Notes: generated from the letters alone by a model not told the origin. DNA of 27,830 nucleotides from DATKMS01 sp035541735 (GCA_035541735.1 DATKMS010000422.1:1-27830); one strand, 5' to 3'. Positions 1-7,860 are shown, counted from the stretch's first letter. Numbers and translations are program-made.

Positions 1-466
1 GCGCTGCGGCCAAATCGTGCTGCGCGCTGGCGTGGACCGGCCTGCCGTTGAGCGTGACCCCACCACCACTCGCGCCGGCGAACAGTTCCTCGCGAACCGG
101 GTTGTATTCCACCCCCAGCACGGGCACGCCGTACTCGACCAGGCCGATGCACACGCAGAACTCGGGGATGTGGTTGATGAACTCCTTGGTCCCGTCGAGC
201 GGATCGATGATCCACACGCGCGTCTTGCCGAGGCGTTCGGCCGAGTCACGGGTTTCTTCGGACAGCCAGCCATCGGCGGGGAAAGCGGCGCGGATCGCCG
301 TGTGGATGCACTGATTCGCTTCGATGTCCGCTTCGGTGACCGGGCTGTCGTGTGCCTTGTCGCGCACGGTGTAGTTGCCCTCGTACCACCGGCGCACGAT
401 TGCTCCCGCGGCGCGGGCCGCGTCGGTGGCGACGGCGAGCTCGCAGGCGAACTTTGTTTGCGTCAT
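1..466 (-). CDS. CysQ-like 3'(2'),5'-bisphosphate nucleotidase / inositol monophosphatase family (partial)
   Basis: Metal-dependent sugar/nucleotide phosphatase of the inositol monophosphatase superfamily. The first 155 residues are visible and the C-terminus lies beyond the left edge. The metal site is clear: a Glu pair at residues 70-71 (WLSEET) and the motif WIIDPLDGTKEFI at 85-97 with D88 and D91. The DGTKEF form resembles CysQ (3'-phosphoadenosine 5'-phosphate phosphatase) more than true inositol monophosphatases, which usually read DGTxNF. The start ATG at 466 overlaps the stop of the upstream DHS-like gene by 4 bases (ATGA), so the two are probably translationally coupled. The family call is firm; the substrate is inferred. 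Confidence 0.85.
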   Translation of the reverse strand, partial: MTQTKFACELAVATDAARAAGAIVRRWYEGNYTVRDKAHDSPVTEADIEANQCIHTAIRAAFPADGWLSEETRDSAERLGKTRVWIIDPLDGTKEFINHIPEFCVCIGLVEYGVPVLGVEYNPVREELFAGASGGGVTLNGRPVHASAQHDLAAA

Positions 467-1581
467 CGCGTCGGTGATTTTTTCCGCTTGAGCGTTTGCT
501 GGTAGCGCTGTGTCAGGGTCGTCAGCAGAGCCTCGCGCCGGTGGTAGAGGCGCTTCGGTTTGCGGCGTTTGTGGTTCGCGATGGCGTAGGCCGTCAGGAT
601 CGGCAACGCAATGGTGGAATCGACGTAACACACCACTGTGCTTGGCAACGCGTCGGGATCGACCTTGCCCCAGCTTACGGCTTCCGCCGGTGTTGCACCG
701 GAGAGCCCGCCGGTGTCGGGGCGCGCGTCGGTGATCTGCACGAAGTAGTCGTGCCCCTTCTCGGCAATGCCGAGGACCTCCTGAATCTGCGGCTCGGTCT
801 GGAGAACGAAGTTCTTCGGTGAACCACCACCGATGATCAAGATCGCGCTTTTTCCCTGTCCTTGCTTTGCACCGAGAACAATGGCGGCCGTTTCGTTCAC
901 ATCGCGTGAGACATCGAACGCGAGTTGGTTGTTCTGCAACGCCATGGCGGCGACGTTCATGCCGATCGAGCTGTCACCGGGTGAGGACGTGTAGATGGGC
1001 ACGCCGAACTCGTACGCGGTGGAGAGTACCGAGCGGCGCGACTGCCCGAGCAGCCGCTCACGTTCGCGGACGTACTTGCCGACTCGATAATGAAACTCCG
1101 CCGTCCCCATCGACCGTTGAAACTCGGGTGCGGCGATCACCGTGCGGAAGAAGGCGTCGGTTTGGAGCAGAACCTCGTAGTCGAAGAAGATATCATAGAT
1201 GCGCACGATGCCCTTCTCGCGCAACTCGACATCGTCGGCGAAGGGCGTGCCCACGTGCATGCTCAGCCCGATGCCGAAGTGCGTGTCGTGGTACAGGTTC
1301 GCACCGGTGCTGGTCATCCAGTCGATGAAGCCGTGCTCGATGAGCGGGATCAGCGCCGCGATGCCGAGCCCAGCGGGTGTGAGCGCCCCGGTCAAGCTGA
1401 CGCCGACGGTGACATCGTCCTCGAGCATGTGGCGTGTGAACAGCTGGCAAGCCTCGCGCAGGCGCGCCGCGTTGTACGCAAGGAACGTGCGATCGACCAA
1501 CTCGGTGACCGAGATGCGCTTGCCGATCGGCTGCGGATCGATACGCGGATGCTTATGCAACCGAGTCCTGCGTACACCCAC
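463..1581 (-). CDS. Deoxyhypusine synthase family protein (bacterial, probable polyamine aminobutyl/aminopropyl transferase)
   Basis: 372-residue NAD-dependent enzyme of the deoxyhypusine synthase (DHS) family. Family hallmarks include GVSLTGALTPAGLG (60-73), STGANLYHD (91-99), the Gly-rich IIGGGSPKNF (249-258) and EAVSWGK with the catalytic-type Lys at 306. In eukaryotes and archaea DHS modifies eIF5A. Bacteria lack eIF5A, so a small-molecule polyamine reaction such as homospermidine formation is the likely role (inference). The start is GTG at 1581, preceded by the purine-rich AAGGAAGGGG at good spacing. The Lys/Arg-rich tail (RKPKR, KRKK) is typical of a soluble nucleotide-handling protein and not diagnostic. 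It overlaps the CysQ-like gene and follows the membrane-protein gene across a 164-base gap that holds a long hairpin. Confidence 0.88.
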   Translation of the reverse strand: MGVRRTRLHKHPRIDPQPIGKRISVTELVDRTFLAYNAARLREACQLFTRHMLEDDVTVGVSLTGALTPAGLGIAALIPLIEHGFIDWMTSTGANLYHDTHFGIGLSMHVGTPFADDVELREKGIVRIYDIFFDYEVLLQTDAFFRTVIAAPEFQRSMGTAEFHYRVGKYVRERERLLGQSRRSVLSTAYEFGVPIYTSSPGDSSIGMNVAAMALQNNQLAFDVSRDVNETAAIVLGAKQGQGKSAILIIGGGSPKNFVLQTEPQIQEVLGIAEKGHDYFVQITDARPDTGGLSGATPAEAVSWGKVDPDALPSTVVCYVDSTIALPILTAYAIANHKRRKPKRLYHRREALLTTLTQRYQQTLKRKKSPTR

Positions 1582-1644
1582 CAGGGTTCCCCTTCCTTGC
1601 GACCGCTTGCCTACCAGTCGAGGTGGGGCGAAGCAACTCGCTGA

Positions 1645-1734
1645 AGTCGACAGTTCAGAGTCGAGAGTTGCGAGTCGTCAGCGACGGACCAGAAGTCCCG
1701 TTCTTCTCCGACTCTTGACTCTCGTCTGTCGACT
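1645..1734. repeat. Intergenic long imperfect hairpin made of GAGAGTC/GACTCTC words
   Basis: In the 164-base gap upstream of the DHS-like gene, AGTCGACAG (1645-1653) is the exact reverse complement of CTGTCGACT (1726-1734). Inside it AGAGTCGAGAGT (1657-1668) pairs with ACTCTTGACTCT (1711-1722) with one mismatch, and at the tip AGAAG (1691-1695) pairs with CTTCT (1703-1707). The arms are themselves degenerate repeats of a GAGAGTC word. It could be a processed RNA stem, a transcription pause site or a small non-coding repeat. There is no long U-tract, so a simple intrinsic terminator is unlikely. Confidence 0.7.
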
Positions 1735-1745
1735 CTCGACTCCCC

Positions 1746-2282
1746 TCAGTGATACCGTGCCGGTTGCCGCGCCGCGTGCACCTCGGCGAGGAGTTGCATG
1801 AGTGCCGCCTCCAGTTCGCGGCTGTTCGCCGCGAGTTGGTGCTGGATCTCTCGCAGCCGTTGGCTGCGCGGGCTCTGCTTGGCAGCGAAATACCGGCGCT
1901 GCAGCTCGCTGCGCTCGGTGAGCAGACGATCCGTCTTCGCCAGCGACAGCAGGCGCACTGTCCCGCCTTGCACGTCGGACGTAATCGAGATCAGTCGGCT
2001 GAGGAGCCCCGTGTGGTGATTGGCGACCGCGCTGGCGAGCGAGCGGTTACTGACGGCGTAGAGGTAGAAGGCGGCACGCAGTTGTCGCAGGGCCTGGTCG
2101 GTCTCGCCGCGTTGCATCAGGACGTCGCAGCGGCGCGCCCGTGCGACGTAACGCGCGAAGCGCTGCCGCTCCAGGAACCCACTCAGCGGCAGGCTGGCGG
2201 CGTTGAACAGCAGGCCGACCAGGTAGAGCAGCAGCCCCACCGAAACGAAGACGAGGATGGTAGCGAGCAGCGCGTTCAGCAT
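1746..2282 (-). CDS. Small membrane-anchored protein of unknown function
   Basis: 178 residues, family not recognised. An N-terminal hydrophobic segment (about 2-30, rich in Leu/Val) is followed by a soluble Arg/Gln/Leu-rich region. Residues about 40-75 and 120-170 look helical and partly coiled-coil, with heptad-like Leu spacing near the C-terminus (ELQRRYF, REIQHQL, LEAALMQLL). The likely topology is a single N-terminal anchor with a cytoplasmic helical domain. The start ATG at 2282 lies only 7 bases after the stop of the YdjC-type deacetylase gene, so the two are almost certainly co-transcribed, with the DHS-like gene perhaps downstream in the same unit. Coding status is supported by length, tight spacing and normal composition; the function is unknown. 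Confidence 0.7.
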   Translation of the reverse strand: MLNALLATILVFVSVGLLLYLVGLLFNAASLPLSGFLERQRFARYVARARRCDVLMQRGETDQALRQLRAAFYLYAVSNRSLASAVANHHTGLLSRLISITSDVQGGTVRLLSLAKTDRLLTERSELQRRYFAAKQSPRSQRLREIQHQLAANSRELEAALMQLLAEVHAARQPARYH

Positions 2283-2289
2283 GTGATCG

Positions 2290-3171
2290 TCAGCACGCCC
2301 GCAACTGGCGCTGCAGCGTGCGCAGCGCGCGGTAGCCGATCAGCGTGATCTCCAACTCGCGCAGCAGTGCGTGCGTCGACGGCGCGGTGAAGAATTCGTA
2401 GTCGGCGACGCGCTGCGCCCAGGCATCCCCGATGGCGCGCATTTCCGGCTCGTCGAACGCCGCGTGGACGTAGAGTTCATTGACGCCAGGCGTCAGGTTG
2501 TGCAGCAGGTCGGTCCAGTACGCTGCAGTGTCCTCGGGCCGGGGCGGCCCCCCAAACCAGAAGTGATCCGGCGACAAGACGCCGAGCTGGTCGGCCAGCT
2601 CGACGATCTGCGTCATCCCCATGTGGCGCATCCAGGAACGGCGCGCCATACGAATGGGCAGGCGATATTCGGCGGCGAGCCGCACGTACAGGTCGTGGTA
2701 GTTCGCGTCGAGCTGGACCGTCCCCATATGCGAGTCGAGGTGGGTAACGTCGATGCCGGCTGCCAGCGCGCGCTCGATCTGCGCGCGCGTCTCGCGTTCG
2801 ATCTCATCGAGGCGGGCGTGCGCATACAGCGATTCGGCGTCACGAAAGAAGTGACCGTGCGCATCCACCAAGCTCGGGACTGCGCCGGCGCCGCACACCG
2901 GACCCCATTTGTAGCTCAGCCACTCGCTGGTGTGAGTGATGTGGACGCCGAGGTCAGCCTCCGGCGCGCGTTGGGCGAATAAGACGGCCTCGGGGAACCA
3001 CGGGCATGGCACCATGACGGTCGCCGAACAGAACGCCCCGAGCTCCAAGCCGGCGATGGTGGCCGCGTTCTCGGCATGGCACATCCCGAAGTCGTCGGCG
3101 TTGATGATCAGCAGGTGCGCGTCGTCGGGGTATCCGAGCAGTTGCGCAACCGTCCGTGTTCGCTCTGGCAT
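2290..3171 (-). CDS. YdjC/ChbG/HpnK-family carbohydrate deacetylase
   Basis: 293-residue protein of the YdjC superfamily, metal-dependent amide hydrolases that remove N-acetyl groups from sugars (ChbG) or act in hopanoid glycolipid maturation (HpnK). Visible landmarks are the NADDFG motif with the catalytic/metal Asp pair (residues 24-29), the LGVHITH segment (74-80) with a metal-ligand His, and DSHMG (146-150) with a second His. The length fits the family. The start ATG at 3171 gives an N-terminus that leads directly into the first beta strand; its ribosome site is weak, and an upstream TTG at 3210 is possible but less likely. It is first of a minus-strand set with the membrane protein, and diverges from the MaoC-like gene. 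The substrate cannot be read from the sequence. Confidence 0.85.
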   Translation of the reverse strand: MPERTRTVAQLLGYPDDAHLLIINADDFGMCHAENAATIAGLELGAFCSATVMVPCPWFPEAVLFAQRAPEADLGVHITHTSEWLSYKWGPVCGAGAVPSLVDAHGHFFRDAESLYAHARLDEIERETRAQIERALAAGIDVTHLDSHMGTVQLDANYHDLYVRLAAEYRLPIRMARRSWMRHMGMTQIVELADQLGVLSPDHFWFGGPPRPEDTAAYWTDLLHNLTPGVNELYVHAAFDEPEMRAIGDAWAQRVADYEFFTAPSTHALLRELEITLIGYRALRTLQRQLRAC

Positions 3172-3259
3172 GGTATGCTCTTCGGTTTGCCGTTTCGCGG
3201 CAGCCGTCAAACTCGCTTGCTGCGGCGCACGCTACCCGCCAGTGCGCAGATGAGCAAGT

Positions 3260-3289
3260 GCCCCGCGCCGTCGTGCCCCGCGCCGTCGT
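3260..3289. repeat. Tandem 15-base duplication in the divergent intergenic region
   Basis: GCCCCGCGCCGTCGT occurs twice head to tail (3260-3274 and 3275-3289) in the 185-base gap between the divergent deacetylase and MaoC-like genes. It could be replication slippage or a duplicated regulator site. The rest of the gap shows no clear promoter boxes. Confidence 0.75.
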
Positions 3290-3356
3290 CACCGCCGCAG
3301 CGGCCGTTGACGCGCGTGCGCCGACGCGCCTATCCTCGCGCCGCACGGAGGCAGGC

Positions 3357-4253
3357 ATGCCAGATTCCTTTCACAACGAGTACGACGTCTTTGTCGGGCG
3401 CGACATGGGCGGGCACGAATACACCGTCACGCCCGACATGATCCGTGTCTACGCCGACGGCGCCGAAGACCGCAATGCGTGGTACCGTGGCGCGTCGCCC
3501 TTCGGGCCCGCCGTCGCACCGGCGCTGCTGTTCCATTCCGAGGTCTACAAGAACCTGGCGTGGTATTTGCCGAACCTCATCGGCAACCTGCACGCCAAAC
3601 AGGAGTGGGAGCTGTTCCAGCCCATGCTGGTGGGCGACACCGTGCGCACCCACTCGACCGTTGTGGAGCGCTACGTGCGGCGGAACCGCGAGTACGTCGT
3701 CAACGAGGTGTTGATCACCGACACCAACGGGCGCTGGCTGCAGCGCGGCCGCACGCACCAGAGTTTCGTCATGGAATCTCCCTCCCCTGCGAACACTCCG
3801 CAGTCCGCGGGGTTTGTGGTCGACAAGGACCGCGAGAAACGCACGGATCGGAAGTTCGTGGTCGGCGAAGGCAGCGGACCCGACCTCGACCCGGCCGAGA
3901 AAACGATCACCATCGCCATGTGCCAGGCGTTCTCCGGCCCGCACCGCAACTACCACACCGATCAGGAAATGGCGCGCGCCCTCGGTTTCCCGGATATCGT
4001 CGTGCAAGGAATGATGTCCGTCTGTTTCATCTCCGAGATCATGACGCGCAACTTCGGCGCCGGCTGGTTCTGTGGCGGCAAGCTCAACGTGAGCCTGGTC
4101 AACGTCGTGTGGCCGAACGATCGCCTGGCGGTGCGTGGCAAAGTGCGCGAGGAAGTTCCGGAAGGCGCGAAGACGCGCGTGCACTGCGACGTGTGGTGTG
4201 AGAAACCCGACGGCGTGAAGACGATCGTCGGCACGGCGAGCGCGTTGCGCTAG
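3357..4253 (+). CDS. MaoC-like double-hotdog dehydratase family protein
   Basis: 298-residue protein with two hotdog halves. The first is about 10-145, with the typical LVGDTVRTHSTV strand near 85-100 and an RTHQSFV end. The second is about 170-298, with a helix segment around FSGPHRNYHTD and GFPDIVVQGMMS, then WPNDRLAVRGKV. MaoC-family enzymes hydrate enoyl-CoA thioesters. In classical (R)-hydratases the motif reads SGDxNPxH; here the segment is SGPHRNYH, so the His is kept but the catalytic Asp is missing. Another acyl-CoA reaction or a binding role is possible. The start ATG at 3357 follows ACGGAGG. It is a stand-alone plus-strand gene converging on RNase HI. The fold is confident; the substrate is unknown. 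Confidence 0.85.
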   Translation: MPDSFHNEYDVFVGRDMGGHEYTVTPDMIRVYADGAEDRNAWYRGASPFGPAVAPALLFHSEVYKNLAWYLPNLIGNLHAKQEWELFQPMLVGDTVRTHSTVVERYVRRNREYVVNEVLITDTNGRWLQRGRTHQSFVMESPSPANTPQSAGFVVDKDREKRTDRKFVVGEGSGPDLDPAEKTITIAMCQAFSGPHRNYHTDQEMARALGFPDIVVQGMMSVCFISEIMTRNFGAGWFCGGKLNVSLVNVVWPNDRLAVRGKVREEVPEGAKTRVHCDVWCEKPDGVKTIVGTASALR

Positions 4254-4268
4254 ACACCATCAGGGTGT
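4254..4268. terminator. Short hairpin between convergent genes
   Basis: The 17 bases between the MaoC-like stop and the RNase HI stop contain ACACC-ATCAG-GGTGT, a 5-base-pair stem. With no U-tract it is at best a weak bidirectional terminator. Confidence 0.3.
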
Positions 4269-4270
4269 GC

Positions 4271-5008
4271 TCACAGGTCCTGCGGCGAGAAGCCCCAGGC
4301 GCGCAGGATCGCCGCCTCGTCGCTGGCGCTCATGGCCTTCTTGAAGCGCGCCCCCGACCGTCCCTTGACGCGGCGTTCGCATTCGGGCCAGGTGGCGTGG
4401 CGCATCGGCTTGCCGTCGACCACGCTGAGATAGGAATAGGCCGCCTTGCTCTTGCTGGACGGACCGCTCGTGCGTTCGGGCAGTGTGGTGTCATCCGGAA
4501 GGTCCATGACGGCGATCGGATACTGTAGCAACGGGCCGTCGTAGAGATCGACGCGGCGGGAGGTCGCGAACTGGTCAGCGATGGAGTCGACGCGTTCGTT
4601 CCCCGGCACGCCCGTGTGGCCGCGCACGTAGTGCCAGGTGATGCGCCCCGCGGGGCCGCGCCCGTTGACGAGCTCGGACAGTGCCTCCCAGTATTCGCGA
4701 TTCAGCACCGGTGTCCCCTCGGCGGTCTTCCAGCCACGCCGCCGCCATCCCTTGATCCATTGGGTGATGCCGCGAATGACGTATGTCGAATCGGTATACA
4801 GAGCGACGGGGCCGGCCGTACGGCGCATATGCCTGAGCGCCTCGATGACTGCGGTCAGCTCCATCTGATTGTTGGTCGTGTGGGGTACGCCGCCGCCCAA
4901 CTCGCTGACGTGGCCGTCTGCAGTCACGATCACGGCGCCCCACCCGCCGGGGCCGGGGTTGCCTTTGGCTGCGCCGTCGGCGAACACGACGATGGGTTGT
5001 TGGGCCAC
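4271..5008 (-). CDS. rnhA: Ribonuclease HI with C-terminal viroplasmin/hybrid-binding-like domain
   Basis: 245-residue ribonuclease H that cuts RNA in RNA-DNA hybrids (primer and R-loop removal). The RNase HI domain spans about 5-150 with the full catalytic set: D11 (FADGAAKGNPG), E50 (NNQMEL), D73 (YTDSTYV), H131 (RGHTG) and D141 (ERVDSIAD). Classical bacterial enzymes stop near 155 residues. Here a linker leads to a domain at about 188-235 (YSYLSVVDGK, WPECERRVKGRSGARFKKA) that matches the viroplasmin/hybrid-binding pattern usually found at the N-terminus of eukaryotic RNase H1. The start is taken as GTG at 5008, with AAGGCGA at good spacing, because it leads straight into the first strand. 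An ATG further upstream would lie inside the universal-stress gene. Confidence 0.9.
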   Translation of the reverse strand: MAQQPIVVFADGAAKGNPGPGGWGAVIVTADGHVSELGGGVPHTTNNQMELTAVIEALRHMRRTAGPVALYTDSTYVIRGITQWIKGWRRRGWKTAEGTPVLNREYWEALSELVNGRGPAGRITWHYVRGHTGVPGNERVDSIADQFATSRRVDLYDGPLLQYPIAVMDLPDDTTLPERTSGPSSKSKAAYSYLSVVDGKPMRHATWPECERRVKGRSGARFKKAMSASDEAAILRAWGFSPQDL

Positions 5009-5046
5009 GGGCTCGCCTTGATGAGAGGATGCCGGCCGCAGGCCAG

Positions 5047-5493
5047 CTAGTCGGCACGGCGCACGACGAAAACAGGGCATGGTGCATGCCGCACCATGCG
5101 CTCGGCCACGCTGCCCATGAGCAGGGTCGCCAGGGTGCCGCGGCCGTGGCTGGACATGACGACGAGGTCCGGCTTGATCTGCTCCACCGCCTCGGCCAAC
5201 TTCTCGTACGGATCGCCCTCCACGATGTGGTATTCGCGCGCGCACTCGGTTGGAAGGCAGCGGTCGCCGATGGCTTCGAGGAAGCTGCGCGCCTTCTTCT
5301 CGGAGTGCTCGACCAGGTCCCAGCTCACGACTTCCCCCGGTTCGTAGATCGGGTCGGCCGGGTTCACGATGACATGCACGAGGTGGATCATGCCGCCGGA
5401 CGAGCGCGCGAACCAGGCCGCGTACTCGGCGGCGCGGTCACAGTGTTCGGAGAAGTCTATCGGAAGCAGGATACGCTTGAATCCATCGACCAT
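5047..5493 (-). CDS. Universal stress protein (UspA family)
   Basis: 148-residue single-domain UspA protein, a cytoplasmic nucleotide-binding stress factor. The N-terminus KRILLPIDFSEHCDRAAEYA and the C-terminal loop SSHGRGTLATLLMGSVAERM followed by APCPVFVV are diagnostic. The ATP-loop pattern Gx2Gx9G(S/T) is nearly complete: the first Gly is Ser, a common variant, while HG and GS remain, so nucleotide binding is plausible. The start ATG at 5493 follows GAGGAGAG. It lies 38 bases upstream of RNase HI on the same strand and 57 bases after the alpha/beta hydrolase stop. The partner and the stress signal cannot be inferred. Confidence 0.92.
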   Translation of the reverse strand: MVDGFKRILLPIDFSEHCDRAAEYAAWFARSSGGMIHLVHVIVNPADPIYEPGEVVSWDLVEHSEKKARSFLEAIGDRCLPTECAREYHIVEGDPYEKLAEAVEQIKPDLVVMSSHGRGTLATLLMGSVAERMVRHAPCPVFVVRRAD

Positions 5494-5550
5494 GCGTCTC
5501 TCCTCGTCAGCTCTCAGCTTCCCACGCGGCCGTAGGCGGTGGCGGAGCCA

Positions 5551-6390
5551 CTAACCACGTACCGTCGCCAGGAAGTCCAGCACCTCGCGGTTGAACACAT
5601 CGGGCGTCTCGAAGTTGAACCCGTGGCTGCCCCCTGGAACTTTGACCAGACGCGCGCCCGGGATGTGCGTCGCGAGAATCTCCGAGTTTGCCGGCGGCAC
5701 GAGTCGGTCGGCGTCGCCGGTGATGACCAGTGTCGGTGCGGTGATGTGCTGCAGGCGGTCGGTGGCCTTGTGGCTCATCACCGCAGCCACCTGGCCGAGG
5801 ATCGCTTCCATGCTGAAGCCGTATTGCAGCGCGCCGGCGAACAAGGGCATGATCTTCGGCAGTTCCTTCTCGATGAACTCCTGATTGAAGGCCAGCGGCA
5901 GGAGTTGCTGAAAGAACGCCATCGGATCGAACGCCTTCAGATCGATTTGGATGTCGCCACCGGCGGAGATCTGGCCGCCCAGTTCCTGCACAGAGAACTG
6001 CCGCTGGCGCTCGATCTCGGCGTCGGGTTCGGGATACGTGCACGCGAGCACGAGGCCGCGCACGAGTCGCGGGTGGCGCAGTACCAGTTCCTGCGCAATC
6101 ATCCCACCCATCGATACACCGACGACGTGTGCCCGGGGGATGCCGAGCACGTCGAGCAAGCCGGCCGTGTCATCGGCCATCCGGCTGATGGTGTACGGAC
6201 CCGCCGGCTTCGAGCTGCGTCCGACGCCGCGGTTGTCAAAGACGATGGTCCGGTAGTGCTTGGAGAACTCCGGCACCTGAAACATCCAGGCCATCGAATC
6301 GGCGGCGAGGCCCATGATGAGCAGCAGCGGCTCGCCGCGGCCGTGCTCCTCGTAGTACAGTTCGACGGTGTCAACCTTGGCGATGCTCAT
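5551..6390 (-). CDS. Alpha/beta-fold hydrolase (enol-lactonase/esterase-like)
   Basis: 279-residue alpha/beta hydrolase, single domain with a cap insertion at about 120-205. The catalytic triad is visible: Ser93 in the GVSMGG elbow, Asp228 in GDADRLVP and His256 in GGSHGF. The oxyanion region is LIMGLAAD (24-31), and FDNRGVGRSS (51-60) is the conserved strand-3/4 turn. It resembles 3-oxoadipate enol-lactonases and related carboxylesterases, but the substrate is not determinable. The start ATG at 6390 has a GGAGG site just upstream and begins 32 bases after the stop of the serine hydrolase gene. Two hydrolases side by side suggest a shared catabolic use. Confidence 0.9.
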   Translation of the reverse strand: MSIAKVDTVELYYEEHGRGEPLLLIMGLAADSMAWMFQVPEFSKHYRTIVFDNRGVGRSSKPAGPYTISRMADDTAGLLDVLGIPRAHVVGVSMGGMIAQELVLRHPRLVRGLVLACTYPEPDAEIERQRQFSVQELGGQISAGGDIQIDLKAFDPMAFFQQLLPLAFNQEFIEKELPKIMPLFAGALQYGFSMEAILGQVAAVMSHKATDRLQHITAPTLVITGDADRLVPPANSEILATHIPGARLVKVPGGSHGFNFETPDVFNREVLDFLATVRG

Positions 6391-6422
6391 CGTGCGTCCT
6401 CCACAGAGAGTAGCGTAGCTCG

Positions 6423-7589
6423 TCAGCCGAGACACGCGTACAGGGCGTCGATCAATGCCTGTCCGCGGGCGTTTAGCAAGACCCCGGGGCCCAGCTGGTT
6501 CATGACATAGCCGAGGGCCACGTGCGCTACGGGGTCGGCCATGCCGATCGATCCACCGGCGCCGGCGTGGCCGAAGGCCTCAGGGTTGGGGCCAAGGATG
6601 GCGCTGTCCCCTGGCCGGTTATCGATGCTCTTCATGAAACCCGAAGCGAAGCGCGTGGGAATCAACAAGATGCGATCGTTACCTTCTGATTGCACCATTG
6701 CCATTGCGTGCAGCGTGTCGCGATCCACCAGCTCGACGCTGCCGGAACGGCCTCCGCAGGCCAGCGGCGCATACATGCCGGCAAGCGCGCGTGCAGTGGC
6801 GATGCCGTTGGCAGCGGGCACCTCGGCGGCATGCAACACGCGCGCATTCACCTGGCGTGCGGTCATCAGGCCCGGAGGGTTCATGAATGCCTTGGAGATC
6901 AACGAGCCGCGGTCCGCCAGCGCGCGCATCAGCGGCGTCGTCTCGCCGGTGAGCGGCGCCATGCGAATCGGTGCCACCCGTGCTTCGAGCGCTTCGGGCA
7001 GGCCGATCCAGAAGTCGAGGCCGAGCGGCCCGGCGACGGCGTCGCGGAAGAAGCCACCGAGCGAGCGGCCGCTGATGCGCCGCACCACTTCACCGACGAG
7101 CCACCCAAACGTCACCGCGTGGTAGCCGTGTGCGATGCCAGGCTCCCACTGCGCCGCTTGCGCGGCCACCGCCGTGGCCATCGTGTCCCAGTCGTACAGC
7201 GCGTGCGCCGGCAGCGGTTGGTCGATGGCGGCCAGGCCGGACTGGTGATTGAGCAGCATGCGTACTGGAATGGTCTCTTTGCCCGCGGCAGCAAACTCCG
7301 GCCAGTAGCGCGCTGCCGGGGCATCGAGGTCCAATTGGCCGCGCGCTGCCAGCACGTGGGCGCACAGCGCTGTCGCGCCCTTCGTGCACGAGAACACGAC
7401 CACCGTCGTGTCGCGCGTCCAGGGACGCCCACTGACCTTGTCGGCAACGCCACCCCATAGGTCGACCACGATCCTGCCGTCGATGCTCACCGCCACGGCT
7501 GCGCCGAGCTCGCCGCGGCTCGCGAAGTTCTCGCGGAACGCGTCGCGCACCGGCGAAAATCGTGGATCGCAGATTCCGTCGACGTTCAT
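6423..7589 (-). CDS. Serine hydrolase, beta-lactamase/class C esterase (EstB-like) fold
   Basis: 388-residue member of the beta-lactamase-related serine hydrolases (penicillin-binding-protein fold), mostly esterases or peptidases in bacteria. The nucleophile motif SCTK is at residues 67-70 (Ser67, Lys70). The second motif YHA is at 156-158, where classical class C enzymes have YxN, and a GHAGAGGS segment near the C-terminus takes the place of the KTG-type motif, as usual in the EstB group. No signal peptide is seen, so the protein is probably cytoplasmic, which argues against a real antibiotic-degrading role. The start ATG at 7589 follows GAGGTGGGAG. It lies 23 bases after the DUF2905 gene. 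Confidence 0.88.
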   Translation of the reverse strand: MNVDGICDPRFSPVRDAFRENFASRGELGAAVAVSIDGRIVVDLWGGVADKVSGRPWTRDTTVVVFSCTKGATALCAHVLAARGQLDLDAPAARYWPEFAAAGKETIPVRMLLNHQSGLAAIDQPLPAHALYDWDTMATAVAAQAAQWEPGIAHGYHAVTFGWLVGEVVRRISGRSLGGFFRDAVAGPLGLDFWIGLPEALEARVAPIRMAPLTGETTPLMRALADRGSLISKAFMNPPGLMTARQVNARVLHAAEVPAANGIATARALAGMYAPLACGGRSGSVELVDRDTLHAMAMVQSEGNDRILLIPTRFASGFMKSIDNRPGDSAILGPNPEAFGHAGAGGSIGMADPVAHVALGYVMNQLGPGVLLNARGQALIDALYACLG

Positions 7590-7612
7590 GAACTCCCACC
7601 TCGCAGCCCTGC

Positions 7613-7825
7613 TCACCGCCGAAACAGGTAGAACAGCAAGCTCAGCACAATGCTGATGACGACGCACGTCGCCAGCGGAAAGTAGAAGGTGACGTGTTCG
7701 CCCTTGTAGTAGATGTCACCCGGGAGCTTGCCCAGCCACGGGAGCTTACCGGCAAACGTCAGCAGCGCGCCGACGACGATCGAGACGATGCCAAACAGGA
7801 TGAGGAGCTTTCCGAGATCGCCCAT
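7613..7825 (-). CDS. DUF2905 family small inner-membrane protein
   Basis: 70-residue protein with two transmembrane segments (about 6-25 and 46-67) and the conserved central loop GKLPWLGKLPGDIYYKGEH typical of DUF2905. The function of the family is unknown, but its members often sit near ruv genes, as here, downstream of ruvB. It ends FRR, so the C-terminus is probably cytoplasmic. The start ATG is at 7825, after a gap that holds a GTGATCA word array. The family call rests on the loop and the size. Confidence 0.85.
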   Translation of the reverse strand: MGDLGKLLILFGIVSIVVGALLTFAGKLPWLGKLPGDIYYKGEHVTFYFPLATCVVISIVLSLLFYLFRR

Positions 7826-7860
7826 GTTCGACCAACCACGAACTAGTAGCCCGAGACCCT

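Noticed and set aside
17..505. Plus-strand open frame at the left edge
   Set aside because: The minus strand carries the clear CysQ-like motif DPLDGTKEF across the same bases.
6423..7589. Antibiotic-resistance beta-lactamase
   Set aside because: The SxxK fold is right, but no signal peptide is seen and the YHA and GHAGAGGS motifs fit EstB-type esterases.
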